64,000 bases of DNA from Colias croceus (lineage: Eukaryota > Arthropoda > Insecta > Lepidoptera > Pieridae). This document shows, one piece after another, positions 13,016-26,900 of this stretch. Below the pieces are notes generated by a model. That model ran no database searches, was not told the origin of the DNA, and worked only from the letters and a program-made list of their open reading frames with translations. Made by a program: the position numbers and the translations under genes. Location: the NCBI RefSeq assembly GCF_905220415.1, contig NC_059537.1, forward strand, positions 7,075,622-7,139,621. The letters are read 5' to 3'. Every line of letters starts with the position of its first letter. Position 1 is the first letter of the stretch.

Positions 13016-14525
13016 CAAGAAGCTTATATTCTCTAATACACTGGAGATTGCACTATTACCATTAACTTGAAACAAGAAACTATGACATTCAATGACGTCA
13101 GTCATGTTTTTTGTCTCTTTCTGTCGAGTGACCACGCTGGTTTGTAAATTCAGGATTTTTCAAAATAGAAAAAACTAAAAATCATGGTCTATAAATAATA
13201 ACGACATATATTTTTAACAGTATTTATATTATAATATTATGGTCATACTTTATAGGTAGGTACATACAATTTTAATTGGTATAGAATGATAGTTATAAAT
13301 AACTTTTGGCTACAAAGCTTGGATATGAACCGATATATAGCATTAACATCCTTTGTAAATAGAGGAAAGTTGTGTTTTGCATCAGATGCTGTTTACCAAA
13401 TTGTTAGCTACTCAGATCTTCTTTTTAAACGCGTTGCTTCGACGGGTCAATTTCAAGCCAGAATCATCAAAGAAAAACTGTTTATAGCAGCCTTGCACAA
13501 ATTTTCTTTACAAAGTTTATTTTTCAAAAGGTATTTTTTTCTGGGTCGTAATCCTCAGTAATTTTACCCTTGATGGGCACATATATTTCTTTTTATTTTA
13601 CTTTTTGGAAAGCTGAAATACCTAAAACAAAAAATATGAGGTAAGTTAAAAAAGTATAAATTTCAATGTAAAAACGAACAATCTTATAACTACATGTGAG
13701 TGCAATACCGATGTCGAGTGTTGTTTCATTACTAGTCAAAATCTTGAAAATGGTGTTCTAAATTTCATCATAATATTGTTATTACAATATATTCTCTTCA
13801 CTATCCATAAAAACTCGTCATCATGGTTACCTTACTTGTTAATTTTGTTTATTGAAAACTTGTTGAAAAATGATAAAGTATTAGGAAAATAACAAATTTA
13901 ACATGAATGCTTTCTAAAATGATGCAAAATTTTACAATTTTTGCCATTGAAATGATTCTAAACAGGTAAATGCAGGAGTATTGAGGCATATTGTAAATAA
14001 CGTAAATATACACTTGCCTGTGAAATTCTATGCCAGAATTTGGTGTCCAAACACTTCTGCAATTTTGCACAATACAATGCATTCTTTATATTCGGAAAAT
14101 ATTCATTAAATAAGCAACAATATTAACTTAAATATTCGAAGCGACGCAATTTTTTTGACACACATGCCATATTGACAAAGTGAGAGTTGCTACAATTTTA
14201 TTATGGTGACTACCCATAATCAGGGAGTATCGCTTTTTAATAATTGGTTTAGATACTTAGTTTATTTAGCATAAATAATAATTGTCTCATCCAACAATGC
14301 TTCTGAATGACGTTGTTGGCAATTTATCAACAAACTCATGTACAAAAACTAACCTTTTGCACAGAATATTACAGCATACATAGTAGCCTTGGGAAAACTT
14401 CGTATTAACAGTGGCAATACCAAGTTAGGTGTGAAAGTGATAAAAAACATGAACTGGGCAATATTTTCTTGTTACACGTCAATGTTCATACCGAAATCTC
14501 CAGTGTATTAGATATAAGCTTCTTG
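13016..14525. mobile_element. P- or hAT-like DNA transposon, 8-bp TSD
   Basis: The ends are inverted: caagaagcttata at the left and its complement at the right, followed after a small gap by a shared taatacactggagatt, then by further diverged similarity. The 8-bp sequence GGTATAAA sits directly outside both ends (13008-13015 and 14526-14533). Eight-base duplications are made by the hAT and P superfamilies; ends starting CA fit either. At 1510 bp it is shorter than an autonomous P or hAT element, so it is an internally deleted copy with a coding remnant (13286-13561). Confidence 0.75.
13286..13561 (+). pseudogene. Possible transposase C-terminal remnant
   Basis: A 91-codon frame inside the 13016-14525 element. 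It contains LTSFVNRGKLCFASDAVY followed by QIVSYSDLLFKRV, a pattern resembling the 'RGGL..PS..v..iv' block near the C-terminus of P-element/THAP9-type transposases as I remember it. No catalytic region is visible. The family call is weak, but the 8-bp duplication around the element is compatible. It could be a chance frame. Confidence 0.35.
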
Positions 14526-15292
14526 GGTATAAATTCAGCTATGAGCTGTATGTCAATATATACGTAGTCGTTAACTCTTTACAGATAACAAGATTATGTG
14601 TTTCATAAGTGAATGTGTTTTGTAGGCTAAAGATCTATTAAGGAATACCTATCGATTTTATTAGATAATATAGAATAGCCGTGAGAATTTAAATTGTAAT
14701 AAATTAAAATTGTTGGTTAATTTAACATTTTTTTGTTCGCAAAATTTGTTGTGCTGTTGCTGAAAGTGGACGTGGTAGCCGGTAGGTATACTAATACAGC
14801 TCTGTTTTATACACCTAGGTCATAAATAAAATAACATAAAATGTTTCGTTAAATCTTTTTATTCTGAATTAATTACTTACTTAAGTATATAGTGCATATA
14901 GTTATAAATTTGTTCTACAAAATATGTAGAGTTTTAAAGGTAGAGTCAGAGTCAAAAAATCTAACTCTTCCTTGAGCAAATACATACGTTCCTTATTACA
15001 GTCTATTGTGATCCCATGACCTATAATATTGAATTAGAAGAAGAAAATTAATATTCATACTACTTAATGCTAAAGTACGATAAGCGAAGCGATCTGATGC
15101 ATTTTTGTGGTAGAGTTTACGAAGAAACATATTTTTACGTGTCTACATTTTAAACTAGGTTTAAGATGTCATTTTTACTTATTAGCTAGGTTTTAATTCT
15201 ATTTTTAGACTGCTTTTTTCACAAAATTTGTTTTAAAAGCAGTTTCTGATAGATTTATTTATTAAGTAACTATTTTTTTTTAAACTGTGATT

Positions 15293-15413
15293 AATCTATA
15301 CATATAATAAATCTGTAGAAAGGTCGATTCTGTACATTGAAAATATTGAAAAAATAAATTGCAGGGGGTGTTACTGGATCGATACCAAACCCAAATATGT
15401 GATTAAAAAAATT

Positions 15414-15450
<37 letters not shown>

Positions 15451-15782
15451 ATGTGAAGACATCACGTGAAAACTACCGGTTCGATTTCAATGAAACTTGG
15501 TATAATTATACCTTATTATCCTGGGCGTAAAATAGGATACTTTTTATTCTGGAAAAATACGTAGAAAAAAAATTAATCTTAATTTTTCAGTTTTATCCAT
15601 AGACGTTGTTCTGTAGAACCGCGAACACACGATGCGTAATATTATAGGCCTAGCCGTATTTCGGTCCAATAGATATTTTTAAGATGTTATTGTCAGAGTT
15701 ACTCAAAATGGAGAAATAAACAATTCACCATTTCACGCGAAGACCGACATCCGCGCGGACGGAGTCGCGGGCGGAAGCTAGT
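15293..15782 (+). repeat. SINE-like element with (GTCT)n block
   Basis: Starts near atacatataataaatctgta, carries an uninterrupted run of about eight GTCT units (about 15417-15450), then aaaactaccggttcgatttc, and ends ggagtcgcgggcggaagcta. Common dispersed repeat layout; non-coding. The GTCT run is a candidate length-variable microsatellite. Confidence 0.55.
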
Positions 15783-17221
15783 TATTAATATTGTTCAAAG
15801 ACTACAAGGCAAATAAATAAACTTCAAATTAGGAAGGACTATTATAATACCTATAAAATTATTTCTTCCTCTGAAATGCGGTTGCTAAGAACCACAGATA
15901 ATATAATATATACCTACTTTGAAGAGAATAACAATGTTTTTGTCCTGCCACCGATTGTTGCATTGAGTGCACTCGTAATTTATTGTCCTTTATAGGTAGT
16001 AGTAGATCTTTTTAAGAAAGTAATTTCACACATTATGAATCAAAAAAGAAAACAAACCTTTCATCATCTTAACCAAATTAGATTAATTAACACTTTTAGT
16101 TATTAGTATTTGCTAATGAATTAGGAACGGTTTTCAACTCTTTTCTTATAGGTAGATACACGTTATCACCGTTCAAAGTGGTCATTTTTTTATCAAAATA
16201 ATTCTACTTGATCCTTCGAGCTTACATTTATATTGCCTTATTAAATGCTTAAGATATGAACTAACATAAACAAATTATGATATCTTTCATGATATAATAG
16301 CGATTGTTTCCTGGAATTATTTTAATTTAAAAAAGTCTTAAAGGGCGTCATTAAGATGTATTATGAAATAATCATTACCTACTGCAGATGATTAGAAACT
16401 TCCGTTTATAGTTACACAAGGCACAACTACAGAATGCTCTTCTTTTTATTAATAAATAATACCTATGCCTAAAAATTAACATTCAATCGACCTTTGACTT
16501 TCATTGAAAGTTATCTATCTTTCTGCTTCGTCCTGACGTTATCCCTTCAAATAAACATAATTGAATTAAAATTTATTATGACTTAATTTTAAAACAATGG
16601 TTATTCTCACTAGTTCTTCTCATCGCAGAGAACATAATTATAACTAGATCGAAAGAACAAAATAATCCCACAGATAGGTAGTTATGCTCACAAAACAAAA
16701 TTTATGTAATAATAATACCTAATTCTTTTAAATTACGACGATTATTATAGAACTACATAGACATACGTACTTCATAGATACAAAAGATGAATGACAATAA
16801 CGTGCAAAGAAATTTATTTTGTGTTTTTCCTTAAGCTCCACGATTTTTTTAGGTAGGTAACTAGGTAGGTTATTCGATACGTAAAACTAAAAATAGACTA
16901 TATTCGTATTCAAATTTACCTACGTAATAAAAAATAATTAAGTATCTATCATAAAACATTAACTACAAATGCTAAGTAATTTTATTATAAATTATAATTA
17001 AATCTTCTCACGGCAGGTATGAAGGATCGATTCGAAACAATAGGACTTTAATTAAAAAAGTCACGCCATTCTTACTATGCAAATAGTTCTTATGGTGTTT
17101 ACATACATCTTGTTACAATAAAAACAAAGAACTAACTAAACATCTTTTTTAACATACCTAATATTAATTCTTGTTTGATTTTACGCGGATTACGGATGTA
17201 TATTATAACTAAACTAACTAA
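15783..17221. other. AT-rich gene-free stretch
   Basis: No coding sequence, RNA gene or clear repeat boundary was found in this stretch upstream of the synthetase coding exons. Confidence 0.35.
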
Positions 17222-17505
17222 ACAAAGGTGACTGACTGATCAATCAACCACAGCCTTTGCCGACCGGGTTGAAAGACATGCAGATATCCAATTGTTAGAT
17301 TTAGATATGAGATATCCAATATGTTGTAGACATCCGCTAAGAAGGGATTCTAATAAACTCTACCGCCAGAGGAGTAAATTGGGGATGAAAGTTTGTGCCA
17401 TGAAAATTGGTTAGTCTGATGTTTAATATGCTAGGTAAATCACTGCTATGTATCATCAAAATCCGTTCAGTGGTTTTCGTGTAAAATATTATGAAACACA
17501 CAACC
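17222..17505 (+). repeat. SINE-like retroelement copy
   Basis: Starts caaaggtgactgactgatca and is related to the copy at 7124-7306, with ccgctaagaagggattctaa matching the cccctaagaaaggatttccc of that copy. Ends near a tattatgaaacacac tract. Non-coding. Confidence 0.4.
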
Positions 17506-17942
17506 ATAATTTATTAAAAATTTTCGGGTTTAGGTACACGTAATATTTATTCAGCAGGATCGTAATAGGTAATGCATATTATATATTTTAAATCAATGTA
17601 AAATTTGAGAAATAAGGAAAAATTTCTGTTCTTGCCGCATACGATAAAACACAGGTACATCTACACTCTACAGTCTACATAATATTATCTCCGCTGATGA
17701 TAAGCCAAAGATTAAGAATTTAAATATGTAACTGCAGATAAATAATATGTAATTATTATAAAAGCAGTCAGAATCGCGCTTTGGATCTTCGTTGTCGCTT
17801 TGCACCCATTGACGTAACACCATTTTTTTGTAATGTTTTGCTAGAAACTTTTATGAATAACTTGTAATAGTATAATTGTATCATCATTCAGGATAAGTCA
17901 TCAATTAGTGTGGAAAACGGAGTCGAAGAGAAAGTTACCAGT

Positions 17943-20900
17943 ATGCTCGTTGCCAATGGAATCGACAATCAAAAATATTTAAATGGTAAGTTGTTTTTAA
18001 TTTTTCCACATATTATATATTTGATAGAACATTAGAATTATAATTACTTACCTGTCTACGCAAAATATAATTCAGAATGTTAAACAATTAAAAAAAAAAT
18101 ACTTAACATTAATACTGCCACTTGTTTGTTTGCTTGTTTTTTTTAATCATTACAAACAACTCTTTGAATAGTTCATTAATAAAAAAAATATTATATTAAC
18201 ACACAGAAACGTGTAATTCACTTCATTTTAATGAACAATAATATAGTTAAGGTAAATATTTGTGAGGAAGTTTATTACATCGTACTTGCTGTATATCCTG
18301 TTTGTTCTAATAGAATTTTGCCGTTGGAAATAATGAAATGAAGAAATGAAATGAAAAATACTTTATTGCACAATTAATACAGGATTATAAACTAAGAGCC
18401 ATACAAGTAATAACATGTACAGAGGGCGGTCTTATCGCTGTAAGCGATTTCTGCCAGACAACCCGAAAATTTAGAAGGATTACATTTAAGGTGGTGGTGC
18501 ATTACAAACTTAAAATTCAGATTTTAACTAAAATAAATAAATATAAAATATAATTAATTAAATAATATACACAAGTACGAGAGGATTCATACAAAAATGT
18601 CTAAAACATTTGAGGTAAAAAATATAATAATGCTTCCCTTTTATAGCAATTATGCGCCGGATTCTCAGAATAATTTTATTGTTACCTATAACTTTTAATT
18701 ATATAATAATGGTTTATTGGTTACACAATATTTAATGCAATAACATATCTCTTTATATGATTTTATCTGTATCTTACCATCACTAATCAATTAAACTTTG
18801 ATCATTAAAACATATCATGTTATCAGGGCCGGATCAGGTGATACCGGCAGATGAATACATATGCTGGACCCCGGGTGGGCACGTCAAGTTACGGATAGCT
18901 CCACGGGGAGCGGCTTCAGAACCACCAATTTCAGTTCCTGGTCTACTCAGTAGAACGGTCGCTAGATACCCTGATGAAAAAGCCTTGTTCACAAAACGTA
19001 ATGGCAAATGGGAGAGCATTACGTTCAGGTAAGAAAAGATGGAGTGTGTGAAGTGCAATATAATTAAATTAAAAAAAAATGTTGACGCATTCTAATATGG
19101 AAGAAGTTCCCAACACTACTAATCGCATTGTAGGACTCACTACATAATTTGATAAACGGTTTATGAGTCAAACAATCATACGATATTTTAATGTTTTTCA
19201 TTCGCACCAATTACCAAGATGTTTAAATGAAAATGATAGGAAATTACAGATTCAAATCGATACGATATCTGTAATCGGTCTTTCTGTATGCGTCTTGGAC
19301 ATTTGATTACGGTTATTTTATTCTATTTATAGTATCAGCTACTAATAATAGCTTGTTCATAAACGAGAAGTGATGTAATCATAATAATATATTGATTCGC
19401 CAATTTTTTCCACGTAACTCTTATGTAGGTATAATTACAAGAAAAAATACGTACCTGCTTTATCATTGTACAAACCAATTACAAACTATTAGTGATTGTA
19501 AATTTAAAAATATATATTTTACTCTTATCTAAACCCAAGTGCATTCATTTTAAATCAGCATAGCTGCGTTGACTTAGGGGAAAACATATGAGAAATTAAT
19601 CATGTGCCTAATAATATTGGCACAATTTTAATTCAATATGAATTATGAACCCAGAATAAAATCGAAACCAACAACTATCAATAGAAAATCATTTGTTATC
19701 GTATTATTAGCTATTCATCTGACTCTATTTCAAATTGCAATATTATTTATTTACTTAATAACTATGATATAGAGTTTCTGATAAATATATTTATTCTATG
19801 ACCGTCAACATCATATACATAAATTGTACCTATAATCATTATTTTTTCAATTTTTTTGCAGACAATACCAAGCCAAAGTCAGAACCATCGCAAAGGCTTT
19901 CTTAAAACTAGGATTAGAGAGATGTCATTCTGTGTGTATCCTTGGCTTCAATTCTGAAGAATGGTTCATAGCAGATTTGGCCGCTATCCATGCCGGGTAA
20001 GAATTTTATTTTTCAGTGATTCTAAAGCCATTTTTGTGTTATATTATATTTTCTATATTCCTATAGATAATCTATCAAAAATAATCTTTGTTTATCTATA
20101 ATATATTGGGGCAATAACGTCTTTTCTACTATCTATGACTAGATAACTCTAGGTATTTACCGCCGCATTTGTTTTAAAATTATTATTCGTTTATGTGTCA
20201 CCAAAAACTTGACTTATCGTTTTTACCATATTTAAGCCATATTTTATTTTCTCAATTGCCTACGTCGTACGAACATATTGAGAACTCGTATTAAAAAATA
20301 TTTTGATATTATTAAACATTTTTTATTTCTCGTTAAATTAAATAAGAACATAATATCAATATGTATTGCAAACTTGCGTTATGTTCTAATTACAAAGGAA
20401 TCGATACCAATGCAAATGTAAGCAAAATAGATAGATCGATAGAAAAAAAACCGTAGACTCAGTTAAAGGTTTCAGATAACCTATAAATGTTTACGCGAAT
20501 CTAGTTTCCTCTTTTCAATTCAGGATCACAAGACCTATAAAAGTTTGAATAATAATCCAGCAACCTGAAGAAAAAAATAATAAGATTCTTCAGTTTTAAT
20601 CTCGAATATTCCTGAAACCACCATGCATCAGAACCAAGTTGGAAACTATTTGATATCTGACAGCATAAATTAGGTACAGGCGGGGTATATGATGGTTCAG
20701 GAATATTTTAGGAATAAAACAGAAGAATCTTATTTTACTGAAATTAAAAAAAAGCACGTGTACTTATGTACACGCGTTAGAAGTTATACTTCTTTGGCGT
20801 ATGGAAAAAAATACTAGAATATACAACTTGAACATAGTTACATACCACCTCAGAACTAAATTCACTCTCATCATTTTTCTCCATCGCGCCAAAAGAAGTA

Positions 20901-23900
20901 TAACTTCAATAGAAAAAAATTGTTTGGATTGATTGAATTGCAAGTTGCAACCCACGTTCTTCGCAATACTGGGGCTTTTTTCTATTCTAAAAGCTTATAT
21001 TACTCTAAAAGTATTAGAATTCTATAAAACTAAACGTTAAAATCAGAAAAATCTCTCTCGAAAACAAAATAAGCAATAATAATAAAATTTCAGTGGATAC
21101 GCAGCTGGTATTTACACGACAAATTCAGCAGAAGCGTGTTTCCACTGCCTCGAGTCGTCTCGAGCTAACATTTGCGCAGTACAGGACAAGAAGCAGTTGG
21201 AGAAGATATTGTCTATACAGAGCCGGTTGAAGCATTTGAAGGCGATTGTGCAATGGGAGGGGACTGTGGACACTTCGATACCTGGGGTTTACAGCGTAAG
21301 TTTTGATAAATTGATTAAATAAATCCATACGGAGTAAGCAAAAAGAATCAAATTAGGTCCATAGCTAGGAAAATAAAAAGTTTTTCTTTTACTGAATTGG
21401 TAGAATGCTAAGGGAACTTTTATGAACTTATTTTTTAAAGTGAAACTTTTATTACATCGCCTCAAACTTTTTGGTCTGTGTAGCGCATGTCGCGTGTATC
21501 GCGGCAACCGAGTAGGTATTACCTACTCGGCACGCGACATGCGCTACACAAAGCAGTGTTCCGAACCGTTCGAACAATTTCATTTTACCGGGGTTTCATA
21601 AAACCACACCCTTGGATATGTCGCCATGACCTCACCTTCACCGAGTAGGCCGAGTAGGTAGACCATACCTATTACCGAGTAGACCAAGTAGACTGCACCT
21701 TCGAGTAGACCAAACCTATTACCGAGTAGACGAAGTAGACCGCTCCTTCGAGTAAACCAAACCTATTACCGAGTAGACCAATTAGACCGCACCTTCGAGT
21801 AGACCATACCTATTACCGAGTAGACCAAGTAGACCGCACCTTCGAGTAGACCAAACCTATTACCGAGTAGACCAAGTAGACCGCACCTTCACCGATTAGT
21901 CCAAGTAGACCATACCTATTACCGAGTCGACCAAGTAGACCACACCTTCGAGTAGACTAATCCTATTACCGAGTAGACCAAGTAGACCAATCCTATTATC
22001 GAATAGACCAAGTAGACCACATCAATTTCCGAGTAGACCAAGTAGACTGCACCTTCACAGAGAAGACCAAGTAGACCGCACCTTCACCGAGTAGACCAAG
22101 TAGACCGTACCTTCACCGAGTAGACCAAGTAGACCACACCAATTTCCGAGTAGACTACATCAATTTCCGAGTAGACCAAGTAGACCGCACCTTCGAGTAG
22201 ACCAAACCTATTACCGAGTAGACCAAGTAGACCGCACTTTCACCGATTAGTCCAAGTAGACCAATCCTATTATCGAATAGACCAAGTAGACCACATCAAT
22301 TTCCGAGTAGACCAAGTAGACCGCACCTTCACCGAGTAGACCAAGTATACCACACCAATAGACCACATCAATTTCCGAGTAGACCAAGTAGACCGCACCT
22401 TCACCGAGTAGACCAAGTATACCACACCAAATTCCGAGTAGACCAAGTATACCACACCAAATTCCGAGTAGAACAAGTAGACCGCACCTTCACAGAGAAG
22501 ACCAAGTAGACCACACCAATTTCCGAGTAGTCTACATCAATTTCCGAGTAGACCAAGTAGACCGCACATTCGAGTAGACCAAACCTATTACCGAGTAGAC
22601 CAAGTATACCACACCAAATTCCGAGTAGAACAAGTAGACCGCACCTTCACAGAGAAGACCAAGTAGACCGCACCTTCACCGAGTAGACCAAGTAGACCGT
22701 ACCTTCACCGAGTAGACCAAGTAGACCACTCACCACACCAATTTCCGAGTAGACTACATCAATTTCCGAGTAGACCAAGTAGACCGCACATTCGAGTAGA
22801 CCAAACCTATTACCGAGTAGACCAAGTAGACCGCACCAATAGACCACATCAATTTCCGAGTAGACCAAGTAGACCGCACCTTCACCGAGTAGACCAAGTA
22901 TACCACACCAAATTCCGAGTAGACCAAGTATACCACACCAAATTCCGAGTAGAACAAGTAGACCGCACCTTCACAGAGAAGACCAAGTAGACCACACCAA
23001 TTTCCGAGTAGTCTACATCAATTTCCGAGTAGACCAAGTAGACCGCACATTCGAGTAGACCAAACCTATTACCGAGTAGACCAAGTATACCACACCAAAT
23101 TCCGAGTAGAACAAGTAGACCGCACCTTCACAGAGAAGACCAAGTAGACCGCACCTTCACCGAGTAGACCAAGTAGACCGTACCTTCACCGAGTAGACCA
23201 AGTAGACCACTCACCACACCAATTTCCGAGTAGACTACATCAATTTCCGAGTAGACCAAGTAGACCGCACATTCGAGTAGACCAAACCTATTACCGAGTA
23301 GACCAAGTAGACCGCACATTCGAGTAGACCAAACCTATTACCGAGTAGACCAAGTAGACCGCACCTTCGAGTAGACCAAACCTATTACCGAGTAGACCAA
23401 GTAGACCGCTCCTTCGAGTAGACCAAAATAATTATCGTACAAATACGATAATTTTGTGCCTAGTTTCACTTTTACCGTGGTTTCATAAAACCACACAACA
23501 TTTTTTTTCAAAGGTGATTGATTTATTGATTTTATGATTGATTGATAGTTTTTTTTTTTCTTTTATTATGTTACTAGCGGTCCGCCCCGGCTTCGACCGT
23601 GGTACATATTTCGCAATAAAAGTTAGCCTAATGTTCTTTCTCAGGGTCTAAAGATTGTCTGTGCCAAATTTTATCAAAATCGGTTGAGAGCTTTAAGCGG
23701 GAAAGCGTAACAGACAGACAGACAGAGTTTCTTTCGCATTTATAATATTAGTAGGGATTCCTATTTCCCTATTCTGAGAGAAACTAAGATGTGGGGTTAG
23801 AATTTAAATAGAATTTCTGTAATGCAAAGGTCATATTTCATGTTGATATACATAAATGTACCCTAGGCTTAGGATAATTTTACCCATTAAAATCTCAGTA

Positions 23901-26900
23901 ACGCGCAATTACTCAAAAATAATTAAAGAACAATACTCTACAAATAAATAAATTTAACCACCAGTGGCAACAACTCTTGGATATAGGCGCCAAGGAGCCA
24001 GACACGCAATTAGACAACGTACTCAAGACTATTTCCGTCAACGAATGCTGCACGCTAGTTTATACCGTAAGTATTCACACGTGTATTATATTTAAAGATT
24101 TATTTGTTTATACATTACTTTGTATTTGTGACAATAAATAGTGGTTCGATTTTACGTCATACTGTGTAGGTGTATTGGCTAATACGGTGGCATTTAAAAT
24201 GGTTCAATAGGATAGTGAATGATTCAATAAATATTTATCTGTCCTATTTTTATATATGAAAGAGTTTTACATTGTGATATTTTGTAGTATTAAATACACA
24301 GTTGAGCTTTGTCATTACTTTTACTATTTTCTCAAAAAAATGTTGGCTAGCGATCCTGAATATCGAAATAAGGGCTCAGGATTCGATTCCCACTACGGGA
24401 AATTTTTTGCTCAGATTTGGACTAAGTAGATAGATGGCAATGTCAGAAACCTATAAATTTTTCCTTGTGTTCTTAAGTACATTTTTTTCCGCATAGTCAA
24501 AATACTTGGATAATGACGAAAAAATATTCCAAATGTTTTTGTTAACTTCGTGTAATATTTGCTACAAAATTCATACAAAAATTTATAAATTTTTAAATAA
24601 TAGAAAAAATCGATCACGAGGAGGGATTCGAACTTTTCGAACTTCCACCAATCCGGAGCGACACGACGTCTTGAGCAACTGGGCATCCCGTGATCCCACC
24701 AAAGCAATACAATTTTTTTTTCTATTCTTTAAAAATTTATAAAGCATTTGAATGCCTTGATACAAAAATATCATTCTATTCTTTTCTAGTCCGGAACAGT
24801 GGGTCCACCAAAAGCGGTGATGTTATCCCACGACAACCTCACATGGGACGCGCATTCCGCAACTCTACGAGTTGACAATATCCAGCCAACTTTGGAACGT
24901 GTTATATCCTATCTGCCACTTAGCCATGTTGCTGCACAGGTAAGAAAACTGCATTTTTATGTTAGGTCTATCTTTTGAGTAATAATTTATAGTTTCTAAA
25001 TAGATATATTTTAGCTTGGTATGTAAAAAACAGGACCACTTTACAAACCAAAAATATAGCACACATAGCATGACTATGTGTATATTTTTGTATATTTAAT
25101 AAACTTCCCAAGTCTATAAAAACATTTAATATCGGTCCTTTTGGGACAAAACTATGAGTGGCTAAATAATAACAATTTCTATAATGTATCGGACTATTTA
25201 AATTTGTGAACTTGAAATATCTTGTGTTGATTCGTATGTTGTTTTGTTATCTTTGTACACACATTATGGGGATAAAGATATTTTATTATTGTTTTGATAT
25301 CTATTTTGATAACTTTCTCGGCATATTATAAGCTCGCAGGATATATTCCCGTTAGATTGTAATCTTACGGTTTTTACAACTTTACGGTGACATATAGTGC
25401 ACTAAATCCTGTCGACCTTTGATTCCATTGCAATCGATGAAACCCACGTGCTTATTCCCACTGATAAACATAGATACTAACACCTAATAAATAATGCACC
25501 TTCCCTATCTTTTGAGCCATTTATCAGTTGCATGTAAATCATGGATTTATTAGTGCAGTACGTTTAAAAAAATTCCAAGAACAACAATTTTATTTATATT
25601 ATCTTGGCATATTAAATAACAATATTAATAAATTACCTCAAGTTGTAGGTACATTGAGATTAAAGTTACAAGGACGCCCGGTATATTTGAATAATATGAG
25701 ATACTACATTTTATAAACCGATGCCTTTTCGCTGTTGATAATTGTTGTTATCGTTATACTATAATCATAGGGGGTAAATACCGTTGACTGATAAAAATTA
25801 ATTAAACCTTATATTAATCAGCAGCGCCAGTTCACCTTAATTTGTCAAAAATTAAGAATTAAGATAAGACAAGGAAGCATAATCATTTTAACATTAAACT
25901 TACCAGAATACCGGCAGGTCAATGTACATAGTACATAATTCAAATGACTTATAAATTATAAATAATAATATACATGGCTTAATAATTATACATTTAAATA
26001 GGCATATTAAAATATACATACAACGAAATAGATGTATACGGTTTAATTGTCATGTTTTGTATACCGAGATCTCTACATAATGCTCTAGGTTGCAAAATAA
26101 TAAACTTTTTTAATATCGATGGAATATTTAAAGAAGAAGTAATTAGCTTCTAAAAGGCAATCGAGGCTTTTCTTACTAGGTAGGTAAGTACCTAAGTTTT
26201 GTCTTATCAGCCCCCCTAGCCAAGTGGCTTTCTGTTAGCGTAGCGTTCAATAGAATAGACAACGAATGTATGAGATTGACGTAAGCTGTAGATAAACGTA
26301 TCTAAGCCACTTGGCTAGGGGGGCTGTTTTTAAGTAACACCCAATTCTTTTAACTGGCCCTCTAAAATGACAGTTCTTTTGCTTTCTAATATTATTTGGT
26401 TGTAAGCAGTATAATTTACATTAGAAATTAAAGTCTCTTACGGATTTAAAAGGCGATTAATTACCTACTCACAGATCTACTCATTTTAATACATTATGTT
26501 TTTCGACGTTTCGAAAAATTTCCGAGACCACGTTCTATCCGTTTTATAGCCTTTAATTTATTATACCTAATTTATATTTCACCGCCTCCTTGGTAATGCG
26601 TGAGCGTAGAGCTGGCACGTCCTGGGTTCGATTCCCGTTGGTGACGAGATTAAAAAATGAACAGGCATAATACATCTGCCCCATACGCCACTGAGGCCAC
26701 ACGGGACTTCACTTTATAATTTAAGGATATTTCAGGACATTTTTCACACACGGCTCGATCAAATGGCTGATATTATAGAATCTTAAATAAATACTTATAT
26801 AGATAAATTATTCCCAAACACAGAGCAATATGTCACAATATAATATACTGAACATAACAATTTGTACAGGTAATGGACATCTATATTACAATGGGCAGTG

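Noticed and set aside
22270..23319. Repetitive 'VYSEFGVVYLVYS' type proteins on the minus strand
   Set aside because: Translation of the intronic minisatellite; the frames break at linker changes and have no start context or splice support.
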